A stretch of 64,000 nt of DNA, from NCBI GenBank assembly GCA_030646295.1, contig JAUSND010000008.1:62001-126000 (forward strand). Direction: 5' to 3'. This document shows, in pieces, positions 31,503 to 41,401 of this stretch. How positions within the stretch are numbered: the first letter of the stretch is position 1; every line of letters starts with the position of its first letter. Position numbers and translations under genes: made by a program. The DNA is from Moraxellaceae bacterium. Lineage in GTDB: Bacteria > Pseudomonadota > Gammaproteobacteria > Pseudomonadales > Moraxellaceae. The notes below the pieces were generated by a model. It was not told the origin of the DNA, searched no databases, and saw only the letters and a list, made by a program, of their open reading frames with translations.

Positions 31503-32782
31503 AGCCCTCCATCCAACGCTTTGCCCGTGCACTGGCCGGTGCCACGCTGCTGCTCTGCACCAGCACCCACGCCGCCGACCCCAGCCTGCGCTTTGACGAC
31601 AACTTTTCCACACCCGGTAACTGGGCCGATTTCAGCAAGCCCCACAGCACGCTCGCCGTGAGCGATGGCCGGCTGAAGATCACCCGCAGCGACGGAAGCT
31701 ACACCAACGCTGAGCAACCCGTCAGCGTGCGCCCCGCCGCGCGCTGGCGAGCGACCGTCGACCTGACGTTCACGGATTACTCCGCGGACGACAAAAAGGT
31801 TCGCGGCGGCCTCAGCGTGAGCGGCCCGCTGGATCAACGCTTTTACGTAATGCTGGACCCGGAAGGCGATGTGATCGTGCTGTATTACGACGGCAATGAA
31901 TGGGTGGACAAAGACCCGCTGCCCTATACGCGCGCTACTGGTGCCAAACCCGGCAAGAATGCCCGAAACACACTGTCCATCGAGCGCGAGTCGGGCTACT
32001 TCCGCATCTACGTTAACGGTGTCCATGTCGGGCGCACACGCATCATTGACTTCACGCCGCGCAAGGTCGGCATCGTGCTGAAGTCAGTCGCCGCACTCAC
32101 CGCCGAGTTCGACAACCTGCGCCTGGACGAGCTCGGCATCGACACGCGTTTCTCGCGCCTGATCAACAATGACGGCACGCCCGGCGCCACCAATCTTCTG
32201 GTCGACTACTTCGACCGCAAGCGCGGCCAGAAAGAAACCTGGCTGGTGACCGACGACGAGAACCGTAAAGCCGAAGTGCGCGACGGCCGCTACCTGCTGA
32301 CCAGCAAGAAGGACGGTCAGAGCACCTGGGCCACCAGCAATGCCACTCCCGCCCGCAGCCAGCTTGATGACTACACGGGGTCGTATGCCGGTTACCAGAT
32401 CAGCGCGCTGATCGCCCACGAGGCCGGCGACTCCGAATCCGGCCGCGGCATCATGGCGCTCGCCGATGCGAAGCAAGGCGATGAGTACCGCCCTTACGTG
32501 GTACTGCAGGTGTCTGGCAAGCATTTCCGCGTCGTCCACTCCGACGGCGCCGGCACTGACCACAAGCTGGTGGGGTGGACCGAGACGCCCTCGCTGAACC
32601 CCAAGGGCGCCAACCGCCTCAACCTGACCGAACTGGCCGACGGCCGCCTGCTGGTCTTCATCAACTCCGACTACCAGATGACGCTGACGATGCCGCAGTA
32701 CTTCCGGATGACGGCCCCGGGCGTGTACATCTCCGGCCAGCAGACCATCTCGGTGGACGAGTTCTACGCGCGGGAAATCTGA
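31499..32782 (+). CDS. Exported protein with two concanavalin/LamG-like domains, function unknown
   Basis: Protein of 427 residues with a signal peptide (ALAGATLLLCTSTHAAD). Two beta-sandwich-like units are suggested. The first spans about residues 25-210 (LRFDDNFSTPGNWADFSKPHSTLAVSDGRLKI to FDNLRLDEL). The second spans about 230-427 (VDYFDRKRGQKETWLVTDDENRKAEVRDGRYLLT to ISVDEFYARE). Both resemble DUF1080/LamG-type carbohydrate-binding folds, with no catalytic residues that I can identify. It is coupled to the Sel1-like gene by an ATGA overlap and followed by a terminator. Confidence 0.7.
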   Translation: MKPSIQRFARALAGATLLLCTSTHAADPSLRFDDNFSTPGNWADFSKPHSTLAVSDGRLKITRSDGSYTNAEQPVSVRPAARWRATVDLTFTDYSADDKKVRGGLSVSGPLDQRFYVMLDPEGDVIVLYYDGNEWVDKDPLPYTRATGAKPGKNARNTLSIERESGYFRIYVNGVHVGRTRIIDFTPRKVGIVLKSVAALTAEFDNLRLDELGIDTRFSRLINNDGTPGATNLLVDYFDRKRGQKETWLVTDDENRKAEVRDGRYLLTSKKDGQSTWATSNATPARSQLDDYTGSYAGYQISALIAHEAGDSESGRGIMALADAKQGDEYRPYVVLQVSGKHFRVVHSDGAGTDHKLVGWTETPSLNPKGANRLNLTELADGRLLVFINSDYQMTLTMPQYFRMTAPGVYISGQQTISVDEFYAREI

Positions 32783-32798
32783 CACCCTTCTCCAACCT

Positions 32799-32837
32799 GA
32801 AACAGAAAGGCCACCTTGCGGTGGCCTTTCTGTTTTC
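32799..32837. terminator. Terminator with the AAAGGCCACC core
   Basis: Stem AAACAGAAAGGCCACC / GGTGGCCTTTCTGTTT with loop TTGC, then T residues. Related in core sequence to the hairpins at 20.85 and 26.23 kb, but with different outer bases. Confidence 0.88.
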
Positions 32838-32874
32838 ATTCATCGTGTCCTGCAAGAACGCCTGCATCACCGCA

Positions 32875-35109
32875 TCAGAACGAATGCCCCAGCTGGAAGT
32901 GCACCGCACTGCGGCCGTGTTCGGACACGCCACCCGTCAGCACCACGGGGCCGACGGGTGTCGACACGCCGGCGAAGAGGGAGGCCGTCGGCCAGAGGTC
33001 CGTCCCGACCATGTCCGAAGGATTGCCGTTCCAGGCGCCGCCATACTCCAGCGCAGCACCGAAATACACCGGCAGCAATGCCTTTTCCTTTGCCTGCCAC
33101 CAGGTTGCCAGCCGGGCAAACGCTGCGTTGTCCCCGCTCAGCTCACCATCCGCAAAAGCCGCCATCTCAAACGAACCGCCCAGCTGGGCAGGCTCAAGAA
33201 CGATCCCGCCACGGGTATCAACGGACTCAGCGCCCATGCCAATCTGGATACGTTGCCGCCCGGTAAGGAATGTATGGCTGGCCCGTAAACGCAAATGATC
33301 AAAGCTGCCGTCACTGCCGTACTCCGGACGTCCCATCTCGGCCAGCCAGTCGATCTGGCTACCCTTCGATGCCAGAGCGGCCTTGTCCATGCTGTTGTAC
33401 TCACCCGTCATGCGCAGATGACCGGAATCATAGGACTCTGCCGGAAACACCGGCGGCCCGATCAACAAGGCCATGCGGCGCAGGCCAGCGGCATAGCCAA
33501 GGCGCCACTCGCTGTGGGCCCCTGTCCAGCCCAGGTCAATACCGCCTTCCTCGGTGCCAGCCTGCAGGCGGGCGAGAAGATCTGCCTCGTAATAGATATC
33601 AAAATTGTGGCGGTCGTACAGGAGGCGCGGGGCAACAAACAGCGCCGCCCCGGCAGTCAGCGGCTGGTAGAACTCGGCCGCCAGACGGTAGACATCACCT
33701 ACCTGTGCCTGCAGATTGAACTGCCCGGTAAAGCGGTTGAGCTCGGTCATGGTGAGATTGGCGCCAAGACTGTAGCGGCTGATGCCCTCAAAGTTGTTGT
33801 ACAGCCCCAGACCGAACTGCACATAGGTCGGCCCCCAGCTGCGGCGGCGGATATCCAGCGCCAGTGCATCGCCGTCTTCGCCTGGTGTACGTGCGTAATC
33901 CACGATCGAGAAATAGTCGAGGCCGTAGACCCGGGCAATCCCTTCATTGATGGCCCTGTCATCCAGATCATCGCCGGGCCTCATCCGGAACCGGTCCGTG
34001 ACCTGCTGTGGTGGCAGTATCCGGTCGCCCGTCACGCTAACGCTCGCCAATTTTGCCGGGGCACGGCTGGTCGCCAGCCGCTGGGCAAAACGGGCCGACG
34101 GCAACTGTTCCGGCGCCAGTCGCCCGCGCCACGGATAGTCGGCCAGGGATTTGCGGGCCGCTGCCTCACCCGCCGCAATGGCATCACCCATTTCCTCAAA
34201 ATCCAGCGTCGCAACCGTGCTCAGGTCCGGCACGATCAGCACGTCGTCTTTTTTCAGGGCACGCCTTTCTTCATCAGCCGTCTCACGTGCCAGCATCGTC
34301 GACATCTGCATGCTGATGCCCAGCAGGTTGGTCATCTTGTCGCGCTTGGACATGGGCGTGCCAATATCAATCGCAATCACCACATCGGCGCCCATGGCAC
34401 GCGCCAGTGACACCGGCATGTTGTTGGCAGGGCCTCCATCCACCAGCAGTTGCCCGTCAAGCTCGACCGGGGAAAAGTAGCCCGGGATAGCCATGCTCGC
34501 ACGCATGGCGGTAACCAGATCACCGTGATCCAGCACCACCGCTTCGCCGGTCTCGACGTCCGTGGCGACCGCACCAAACGGCAGGGCCAGCTGACTGAAA
34601 CAATTGATGTCCGCCACGTGACGGGTGAGGTGGCGCAACATCAGCCGGACATTCTGGCCCTCACGCAACCCGCTGGGCAGCTTTATCCCCTTTTCGCCCA
34701 GACCAAGGCGACCGCCCAGCTGGTGGTTACGCACTTCGCGCTTACGCGTCATCGACAGCTCTTCATAGAGAGGCCCGTCGCTCAGCACCTGGGTCCAGTC
34801 GTTATCGCGCACCACCCGGTCAATATCCGCAACGGACAAGCCGCTCGAATACAGGGCGCCCACAACACTGCCCATGCTGGTGCCCACGACGATATCCACC
34901 GGGATACCCATCTCCTCGATAACCTTGAGCACTCCCAGATGCGCCGCGCCGCGCGCACCACCCCCGGACAGCACCAGACCGATGACAGGCCTGTTGCCAG
35001 CGGCTTTCTTGTCAATCGCAACGGGACACTGCTCGGCCGCCTGTAGCGCCACCGGCAATAATCCGAGACACACAAAGCCGCAAGCAATCCGGCGAACGAG
35101 TCGATGCAT
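32875..35109 (-). CDS. plpD: Patatin-like phospholipase with POTRA and outer-membrane barrel (PlpD type)
   Basis: Protein of 744 residues in the type Vd autotransporter architecture. After a signal peptide comes a patatin domain with oxyanion motif GLVLSGGGARGAAHLG, nucleophile motif GTSMG and catalytic Asp in VDGGPANNMPV. A single POTRA-like segment (KLASVSVTGDRILPPQQVTDRF) is followed by a 16-strand-type Omp85 barrel ending HFQLGHSF. The patatin part is expected at the cell surface or released as a phospholipase A1-type enzyme. AGGAGG lies seven bases before the ATG. It is transcribed alone. Confidence 0.93.
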   Translation of the reverse strand: MHRLVRRIACGFVCLGLLPVALQAAEQCPVAIDKKAAGNRPVIGLVLSGGGARGAAHLGVLKVIEEMGIPVDIVVGTSMGSVVGALYSSGLSVADIDRVVRDNDWTQVLSDGPLYEELSMTRKREVRNHQLGGRLGLGEKGIKLPSGLREGQNVRLMLRHLTRHVADINCFSQLALPFGAVATDVETGEAVVLDHGDLVTAMRASMAIPGYFSPVELDGQLLVDGGPANNMPVSLARAMGADVVIAIDIGTPMSKRDKMTNLLGISMQMSTMLARETADEERRALKKDDVLIVPDLSTVATLDFEEMGDAIAAGEAAARKSLADYPWRGRLAPEQLPSARFAQRLATSRAPAKLASVSVTGDRILPPQQVTDRFRMRPGDDLDDRAINEGIARVYGLDYFSIVDYARTPGEDGDALALDIRRRSWGPTYVQFGLGLYNNFEGISRYSLGANLTMTELNRFTGQFNLQAQVGDVYRLAAEFYQPLTAGAALFVAPRLLYDRHNFDIYYEADLLARLQAGTEEGGIDLGWTGAHSEWRLGYAAGLRRMALLIGPPVFPAESYDSGHLRMTGEYNSMDKAALASKGSQIDWLAEMGRPEYGSDGSFDHLRLRASHTFLTGRQRIQIGMGAESVDTRGGIVLEPAQLGGSFEMAAFADGELSGDNAAFARLATWWQAKEKALLPVYFGAALEYGGAWNGNPSDMVGTDLWPTASLFAGVSTPVGPVVLTGGVSEHGRSAVHFQLGHSF

Positions 35110-35448
35110 GACAGAGCCTCCTGGCCCAATAAAATAAAGCGTTGCTGCCGGACGTCAGGGCGATCGCAAAAACCGGCCGGGCATCGCAGACAGATACCCC
35201 GACACCTCCGCAGGCACCCAGAGCTCATGCCTGAGGATAGTCCAGCCAAAGAGCAGCAACCGTCAACCTGCATCATGGCGTCTGTTGACCCCCGTCATTT
35301 TGACCCGGGCATGATGCATCCCTGACAAGGATTGCTTTGCCGGCGGGCGATTCTGATTTACAACAGCAAGTAGCTGACGCCGCATCGACTGCTACGATGA
35401 CCAGCACATGAGCACGCAAGACCACCACACGACCAGGAACCCGCCACC
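35110..35448. other. 339-bp intergenic region between divergent plpD and the MscS gene
   Basis: Contains the upstream regions of both divergent genes. I see no open frame with coding character, no hairpin of note and no promoter good enough to call. Confidence 0.6.
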
Positions 35449-36981
35449 ATGCCGGATGCCTCCCTTACGTCACTGAGCCAGCACCTGCTGACGCCCTGGC
35501 ACGCCGACTACATACAGGTCGTGGTGGCCGCCGGCATTTTCCTGCTGCTGCTCACGCGCCGCGGTGTCGACAACGCCGGCATCCTGCGCAGCGCCATGGT
35601 GTTTCTTCTCCTGATGTCAGTGCTGGCACTGGCCAGCGGCTTCACCAGTTTTTTTGGCATGCCACGCACGGCCGAAGTGCTGGACTCGGTTGCCATCCTG
35701 TTGTCCGGCGTACTGGTGATCCGTCTCGCCGGACTGACGCTTTTCCGGGTCGTGGTGCCGCGCATCGGCCTGCATCCGCCCCGCATCATGGAAGACATCA
35801 TCATTGTTCTTGGCTACATCGCCTGGGGCATGGTGCGACTGCGCTATGCTGGCCTGGACCTGTCCGGGCTGGTCACGACTTCCGCCGTCATCACCGGCAT
35901 CATCGCGTTCTCCATGCAGGAAACGCTGGGCAACATTCTGGGCGGGCTGGCCCTGCAACTCGACAATTCCATTGCGATTGGCGACTGGGTCAAGGTGGAT
36001 GACACCAGTGGCCGCGTGATCGAGGTGCACTGGCGGCACACGGCCGTGCGCACCCGCAACGGCGAGGTAGTGGTGCTGCCCAACAGCCTGCTGATGAAAG
36101 GCAAGTTCACCATTGTCGGCAGCACTGACGTCACCCAATGGCGACGCTGGGTCAATTTCCAGGTGCACAACACGGTACCGCCGCAACGCGTGATTGATGC
36201 CGTCGAGCAGGCGCTCGGCATGGCAGCAATTCCTCATGTGAGCAAGCAGCCGGTGCCCAGCTGCGTGGCCATGGATTACCGCGACGGCCTGATCCATTAC
36301 GCCGTGCGCTACTGGCTGACCGACCCCTTGCTGGACGACCCCACGGACTCACAGGTGCGTGTGCACCTTTATGCCGCGCTGCAGCGCAACGGCTTCACGC
36401 TGGCACCACCGGTGCTTGCCGTCGACCTGACCACGGAATCATCGGAACGCGACCAGCAGGAACGTGCGCGTGAACTCGCCCTGCGCAAACGCACGCTGAA
36501 GAAAATCGAATTGTTCACCGGCTTTTCCGAGGACGAACTGGACGAGATTGCCAGCACCCTGACCTTTGCCACCTTTGCCCGTGGTGATGTCATTACCCAC
36601 CAGGGCGCGATTGCACACTGGCTCTACATCCTCATCAGCGGCGAAGTGGACATCTGGTTCGAGACCCCGGTGCAGGAGCGGCGACACCTGACCACGCTGC
36701 CGGCCGGCCGTGTGTTTGGTGAAATGGGGCTGATGACCGGCGAACCCCGGCGCGCCACCGTCACTGCCCGCACAGACGCCGAGTGCTACCGGCTCGACAA
36801 GAAAAGCTTCGAGCACATCATGCAGTCCCGCCCCGAACTGGCCGACCTGTTTGCCCACATACTGACCGAACGCAGCAAGCAACTGGTGGCAGTGCAAAAC
36901 AACAAAACCCCTGAAAACCACGAGCAGCAGAAGGCCCGCATCCTGGCCAGCATCAGGAACTTCTTCGGACTGGATTCGTGA
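35449..36981 (+). CDS. MscS-family channel with C-terminal cyclic-nucleotide-binding domain
   Basis: Protein of 510 residues. About five transmembrane helices span residues 18-165. The last is the MscS pore helix (SAVITGIIAFSMQETLGNILGGLALQLDNS), followed by the beta domain (IGDWVKVDDTSGRVIEVHWRHTAVRTRNGEVVVLPNSLLM). A CAP_ED domain (about 355-475) then carries GRVFGEMGLMTGEPRRATVTARTDAECYRL, with FGEMGL plus PRRATV as the phosphate-binding cassette. The fold resembles bCNG channels, which are gated by cAMP rather than tension. A CHASE2-type cyclase is encoded at the start of this window. Confidence 0.92.
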   Translation: MPDASLTSLSQHLLTPWHADYIQVVVAAGIFLLLLTRRGVDNAGILRSAMVFLLLMSVLALASGFTSFFGMPRTAEVLDSVAILLSGVLVIRLAGLTLFRVVVPRIGLHPPRIMEDIIIVLGYIAWGMVRLRYAGLDLSGLVTTSAVITGIIAFSMQETLGNILGGLALQLDNSIAIGDWVKVDDTSGRVIEVHWRHTAVRTRNGEVVVLPNSLLMKGKFTIVGSTDVTQWRRWVNFQVHNTVPPQRVIDAVEQALGMAAIPHVSKQPVPSCVAMDYRDGLIHYAVRYWLTDPLLDDPTDSQVRVHLYAALQRNGFTLAPPVLAVDLTTESSERDQQERARELALRKRTLKKIELFTGFSEDELDEIASTLTFATFARGDVITHQGAIAHWLYILISGEVDIWFETPVQERRHLTTLPAGRVFGEMGLMTGEPRRATVTARTDAECYRLDKKSFEHIMQSRPELADLFAHILTERSKQLVAVQNNKTPENHEQQKARILASIRNFFGLDS

Positions 36982-37003
36982 CCATCATGGCGACACGTCG
37001 ATC

Positions 37004-38194
37004 ATGCTGAGCGCCCTGCGTTCACTGCCGCGCACAGTCTGGCTGATCGGCCTCATCAGCCTGATCAACGACAGCGCCAGCGAAATGCTCTATCCGCTTA
37101 TCCCGCTCTACCTGTCCTCGGTACTCATGGCAGGGCCACGCGCCCTCGGCATCATCGAAGGCATTGCCGAAGCCACGGCCAGCCTGCTCAAACTGGTGTC
37201 CGGCATCATCATGGACCGCAGCCAGCGGGCACGCCCCCTGATCATTGCCGGTTACGGCCTCGCCGGCATCGGACGCCCTCTGATCGCCTTTGTCACCAGT
37301 TGGCCCGGACTGCTCGTCATCCGCTTTGCCGACCGCGTCGGCAAGGGTCTGCGCACCTCGCCGCGAGATGCCCTGCTCGCCGCCAGTGTCAGCCCCGACC
37401 ATCGCGGCCTGGCCTTTGGCGTGCACCGCGCACTCGACAACGCCGGCGCCGTCATCGGCCCCCTGCTGGCGGCCCTGCTGCTGGCCTGGGGGCTGCCACT
37501 CAAGGATATTTTTCTCTGGTCCGTCGTACCGGCACTGCTCTGCTTCGCACTGGCGCTCGGCATTCGCGAAGCTCCTTCTGTCACCCCCCGGGCCACCCCT
37601 GTCGACACCACGTTCAGCTGGCAACTGAACACCCTGCCCCCCGTATTCAGGCGCTACCTGCTGGTGGTCGCCCTGTTCACACTGGGCAAATCCTCCAGCA
37701 TGTTCCTGCTGCTGCGTGCGCAGGAACTGGGCGTGGCTCCCGCCCACATCCCCTTGCTGTGGGGCGCGGTTTCGGCCGTGGCCATGCTGTTTTCCACACC
37801 ACTGTCCGCACTGTCCGACCGGCTGGGACGCACCCGTCTGCTCACGACAGGTTACGTGGCCTATGGCCTGCTGTACTGGGGACTGGGCCTGCTTGATGTG
37901 CAGGACAGTCCGCTGCTGTTTGTGCTGTTTGCCGGATATGGCCTGTTCCTGGCCGCCACCGAGGGCGTGGAAAAGGCGCTGGTGGCCGATCTGGCCCCGG
38001 AAGAACGGCGCGGCACCGCCTTCGGCTGGTTCAACCTGACGGCAGGCCTGTTCCTGTTGCCGGCCTCAATACTGTTCGGCAGCCTGTACGAAACCTTCTC
38101 GCCGCTGCTGGCCTTTGCCTTTTCGGGCAGCTGCGCCCTGCTGGCCGCAGGATTGCTCCACTTCCATGTACGCCCGTCAGCCGCAACAAGATAA
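37004..38194 (+). CDS. MFS transporter
   Basis: Membrane protein of 396 residues with about 12 helices and MFS features such as [23 protein letters not shown] and [22 protein letters not shown] in the first half and [11 protein letters not shown] in the second. It follows the channel gene by 22 bp. The substrate is unknown; the general type is the drug/metabolite efflux MFS group. Its 3' end lies close to the helicase gene. Confidence 0.88.
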   Translation: MLSALRSLPRTVWLIGLISLINDSASEMLYPLIPLYLSSVLMAGPRALGIIEGIAEATASLLKLVSGIIMDRSQRARPLIIAGYGLAGIGRPLIAFVTSWPGLLVIRFADRVGKGLRTSPRDALLAASVSPDHRGLAFGVHRALDNAGAVIGPLLAALLLAWGLPLKDIFLWSVVPALLCFALALGIREAPSVTPRATPVDTTFSWQLNTLPPVFRRYLLVVALFTLGKSSSMFLLLRAQELGVAPAHIPLLWGAVSAVAMLFSTPLSALSDRLGRTRLLTTGYVAYGLLYWGLGLLDVQDSPLLFVLFAGYGLFLAATEGVEKALVADLAPEERRGTAFGWFNLTAGLFLLPASILFGSLYETFSPLLAFAFSGSCALLAAGLLHFHVRPSAATR

Positions 38195-38264
38195 GCACGA
38201 CAAACCCGGCCCCAGGCCCGATAATGGCGGATTGCCTGACGGCTCTCCCCCACGGAATACACTT

Positions 38265-39656
38265 TTGTCCTCATCGTTTGCTGATCTCGGCCTTTCCCCC
38301 GCCATCGTGCGCGCACTGGAAGAACAGGGCTACACCAGCCCCACCCCCATCCAGTTGCAGGCCGTTCCTGCCGTGCTCGAAGGCCGTGACCTGCTCGCCG
38401 CCGCCCAGACCGGGACCGGCAAGACCGCCGGCTTCACGCTGCCACTGCTGCAGCGCATTTCGCTGATTGATTTTGCACGCTCCAATGCCCGCGCCAAAAT
38501 CCGCGTCCTCATCCTGACACCCACGCGTGAACTGGCCGCGCAGGTGGAAGAAAGCGTGCGCGTTTATGGCAAATACCTCGATGTGAAATCGATGGTGATG
38601 TTCGGTGGCGTCAACATCAATCCGCAGAAAGAAAAACTGAACAGGCGCGTGGACATTCTGGTGGCCACCCCCGGTCGCCTGCTCGATCACATCGGCCAGA
38701 AAACCATCGACCTGTCCGGCATTGACACACTGGTACTGGATGAAGCCGACCGCATGCTCGACATGGGTTTTATCCGCGACATCCGCCGCATCCTGCCGTT
38801 GCTGCCGTCGGACCGCCAGAACCTGCTGTTCTCTGCCACGTTCTCCGACGAGATCAAGACACTCGCCGCCGGCATCCTGAATGATCCGGTGCACATCGAA
38901 GTCGCGCGCCGCAATGCGCCGGCCGAACTGGTCACGCAAGTCGTGCATCCGGTTGATCGCGAGAAAAAACGCCAGCTGCTGGAAAAACTGATTCGTGACG
39001 GCAAATGGGAACAGGTACTGGTGTTTGCGCGTACCAAGCACGGCGCCAACCGTCTCGCCGAACAGCTCGACAAGAACGGCATCAGCGCCCTGCCGATTCA
39101 TGGCAACAAGAGCCAGTCCGCCCGCGAACGTGCCCTCAGCGAATTCAAGGCCGGCAAATTGCGCGTGCTGGTCGCCACCGACATTGCCGCGCGCGGCATT
39201 GATATTGATGCACTGCCCCATGTGGTGAATTACGAACTGCCGAACACACCGGAAGACTATGTGCACCGCATCGGCCGCACCGGACGCGCCGGCTCGGAAG
39301 GCGAAGCGGTATCACTGGTGTGTGTCGACGAACTCAAGCTGCTCGCCGACATTGAAAAGCTGATGAAGCGCAAACTGGAATCCGTCGTCATTCCCGGTTT
39401 TGAGCCGGACCCTAACGCCAAACCGGAACCCATTCGCAAGGCACGCGAGCCTCGTCCGCCACGCGCCGGCATGCCGAAAAAACCCGGTGCCCCCGCAGGC
39501 AACAAACCCAAAACCGGCGGCAATACGTCCGGCAGAAGCAGACCTGCCAACGGTAACAGCAGCAATCCGGGCAACAAGCCTGCCGCACCAAAGCCCGCCG
39601 CCGGCCGGCCCGACAACGGTCACCAGCGTCCGCGGCGCCCGGCCAGCCCGCACTGA
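38265..39656 (+). CDS. rhlE: DEAD-box RNA helicase, RhlE-like
   Basis: Protein of about 463 residues. The Q-motif is [14 protein letters not shown], Walker A is AQTGTGKT, the DEAD box is [16 protein letters not shown] is seen as FSATF, and the C-terminal motif is [10 protein letters not shown]. The low-complexity Pro/Lys/Asn/Gly tail (about 420-463) is the kind that binds RNA. The TTG at 38265 was chosen because helicase homology ([21 protein letters not shown]) begins there and the codons between 38195 and 38264 look non-coding. An ATG at 38166 inside the MFS gene is the alternative. The role is in ribosome assembly or RNA turnover. Confidence 0.93.
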   Translation: MSSSFADLGLSPAIVRALEEQGYTSPTPIQLQAVPAVLEGRDLLAAAQTGTGKTAGFTLPLLQRISLIDFARSNARAKIRVLILTPTRELAAQVEESVRVYGKYLDVKSMVMFGGVNINPQKEKLNRRVDILVATPGRLLDHIGQKTIDLSGIDTLVLDEADRMLDMGFIRDIRRILPLLPSDRQNLLFSATFSDEIKTLAAGILNDPVHIEVARRNAPAELVTQVVHPVDREKKRQLLEKLIRDGKWEQVLVFARTKHGANRLAEQLDKNGISALPIHGNKSQSARERALSEFKAGKLRVLVATDIAARGIDIDALPHVVNYELPNTPEDYVHRIGRTGRAGSEGEAVSLVCVDELKLLADIEKLMKRKLESVVIPGFEPDPNAKPEPIRKAREPRPPRAGMPKKPGAPAGNKPKTGGNTSGRSRPANGNSSNPGNKPAAPKPAAGRPDNGHQRPRRPASPH

Positions 39657-39683
39657 CAGGCTGCACGTGTACTGATTGCTACG

Positions 39684-39716
39684 GCAAAAGGCCATCCTGA
39701 AGGGATGGCCTTTTGC
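39684..39716 (+). terminator. Terminator of the helicase gene
   Basis: Stem GCAAAAGGCCATCC / GGATGGCCTTTTGC around a 5-nt loop, ending in a T-tract. It is a close relative of the GGCCACC hairpins elsewhere in the window. Confidence 0.85.
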
Positions 39717-39893
39717 ATGGTGCGCCTCCTGCCATTTGACTGGCATCACATGACCGTCACTGCATGACCGGCACCTCATGACTGACACCACGCACTTGTG
39801 CAATGGCCGCCATCACCAGACACTTGATCCTGTCTTCGCCTACCCCCATGAAGGCACCATGCGTACCCGCCTCCACACCCACAGGAACCCGCC

Positions 39894-41168
39894 ATGCGTG
39901 TGACCAGCGCCCTTAACAGCGGCTGCTTCTGCATCAGTCTGGATGATCAGGCGCTGCGTCATGCCCTTGAGTCCGAGCTGGGACAGCCGGGACTGTTTGC
40001 GCTGGTACAGGAGCGCTGCCCCTACCTGTTTGCGGCGCGTCCCGTTTTCATCAGTGCCGAACATCGCGAACGCATGGCCGCAGTGGTGCGTGCCGTGGAA
40101 TCCGTAGTGGCCCTGCCGGCCTGGCGCGAACTCGCACTGGCGCAAGCGCCAGCGATCGCAAGACAACACCCGGGGCAATCACGCGGTGTCTTTTTCGGTT
40201 TCGATTTTCACATCCACCACGACCAGCTGGGCCTGATTGAAATCAACACCAATGCCGGTGGCGCCATGCTCAATGCCGTCCTGGCCCGCGCCCAGCGCGC
40301 CTGCTGCCCGGAAGTGGACGGCATGCTGCCCACCGCCGACAGCGTGCACCAGTTGGAAGAGAAAATCGTGGCGATGTTCCAGCACGAGTGGCAACTCGAC
40401 GGACACCAGCGCCCGTTGCACCACATTGCCATTGTCGATGCAGCGCCCACGCAACAATACCTGTACCCGGAATTCCTGCTGTTCCAGCAACTGTTCCAGC
40501 GCCACGGCATTGACGCCAGCATTGTCGCGCCAGAAGAACTGACCCTGCACAACGGCGAGCTGCGTCATGGCGAGACGGTGATCGATCTGGTCTACAACCG
40601 GCTCACCGATTTTTCTCTGGCAGACCCTGGCAACGCCGTGCTGCGTGAAGCGTATCTGCAAAAAGCCATCACGCTTACCCCGCACCCGCAGGCGCACGCC
40701 CTGTATGCCGACAAGCGCAACCTCGCCTTGCTGAGTGATGCGACCACCCTGCAGGCCCTCGGCGTACCGGCCGCTACCCAGGCCCTCCTGCTGGACAACA
40801 TTCCGCACACCGAAGTGGTCAAGGCTGCTCACGCCGAACGCCTGTGGCAACAGCGCCGCCAGCTGTTTTTCAAGCCCAATGCCGGCTTTGGCAGCCGTGC
40901 CGCCTACCGTGGTGACAAGCTGACCAAACGGGTCTGGGAAGAAATCCTGCAAGGCGACTATGTGGCACAGGCCCTGGTAACGCCGGGTGAGCGCACCATT
41001 TCTGCCGACCCCGATGGCCAGACGCTCAAGTTCGACCTGCGCACCTATACCTACGACGGCGACGTGCAATGGATAGCCGCCCGCCTGTATCAGGGCCAGA
41101 CCACCAACTTCCGTACCCCGGGTGGCGGCTTTGCCCCCGTCTACAGCACTCCTCGCCCCACCACCTGA
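39894..41168 (+). CDS. ATP-grasp-like protein, function unknown
   Basis: Protein of 424 residues without signal peptide. The C-terminal part has the marks of an ATP-grasp fold: QRRQLFFKPNAGFGSRAAYRGDKLTKRVWEEILQGDYVAQALV (ATP-binding Lys and glycine-rich loop) and LKFDLRTYTYDGDVQWIAARLYQGQTTNFRTPGGGFAPV (metal-binding acidic and Asn residues). An upstream FFGFDFHIHHDQLGLIEINTNAGG also resembles an ATP-grasp metal site. It may ligate an amino or carboxyl group, as glutathione- and glutathionylspermidine-synthase-like proteins do, but no substrate is indicated and it stands alone between two terminators. Confidence 0.7.
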   Translation: MRVTSALNSGCFCISLDDQALRHALESELGQPGLFALVQERCPYLFAARPVFISAEHRERMAAVVRAVESVVALPAWRELALAQAPAIARQHPGQSRGVFFGFDFHIHHDQLGLIEINTNAGGAMLNAVLARAQRACCPEVDGMLPTADSVHQLEEKIVAMFQHEWQLDGHQRPLHHIAIVDAAPTQQYLYPEFLLFQQLFQRHGIDASIVAPEELTLHNGELRHGETVIDLVYNRLTDFSLADPGNAVLREAYLQKAITLTPHPQAHALYADKRNLALLSDATTLQALGVPAATQALLLDNIPHTEVVKAAHAERLWQQRRQLFFKPNAGFGSRAAYRGDKLTKRVWEEILQGDYVAQALVTPGERTISADPDGQTLKFDLRTYTYDGDVQWIAARLYQGQTTNFRTPGGGFAPVYSTPRPTT

Positions 41169-41213
41169 GCACACGATCTGGACGCAACAACACCCTGCGG
41201 ATATGATGCCAGC

Positions 41214-41371
41214 GTCATTGGGGAGTAGCCGCCTTTCATGCCCGTGCAACACCGGCAGAAGGGGCTTGCGTCAACACACTTGGCCCACCGGCCATGGCGC
41301 AAGCAGTTCCTGTAACCTGGCAAGACCTTTGATCAGATTGCCTTCGGTATGGCCGGGAAGGTGGTTTGATC
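41214..41371 (+). ncRNA. yybP-ykoY manganese riboswitch
   Basis: The invariant elements of this aptamer occur in order: GGGGAGTAGCC at 41220-41230, CGTCAAC at 41269-41275 and GCAAGACCTTTG at 41320-41331. A 15-bp hairpin with G-U pairs (41331-41345 with 41357-41371) follows and could be the expression platform ahead of the ribosome site AGGAG at 41391. The gene behind it is a predicted Mn exporter, which fits the known regulon of Mn(II)-sensing riboswitches. Outer boundaries are approximate. Confidence 0.85.
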
Positions 41372-41401
41372 ATTGGTATCCAGTCCGGCCAGGAGTTCAC
41401 A

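Noticed and set aside
39735-39785. Short CATGACCG/CATGACTG repeats
   Set aside because: Only two to four imperfect copies of eight bases with no regular spacing, so not a CRISPR or iteron array.
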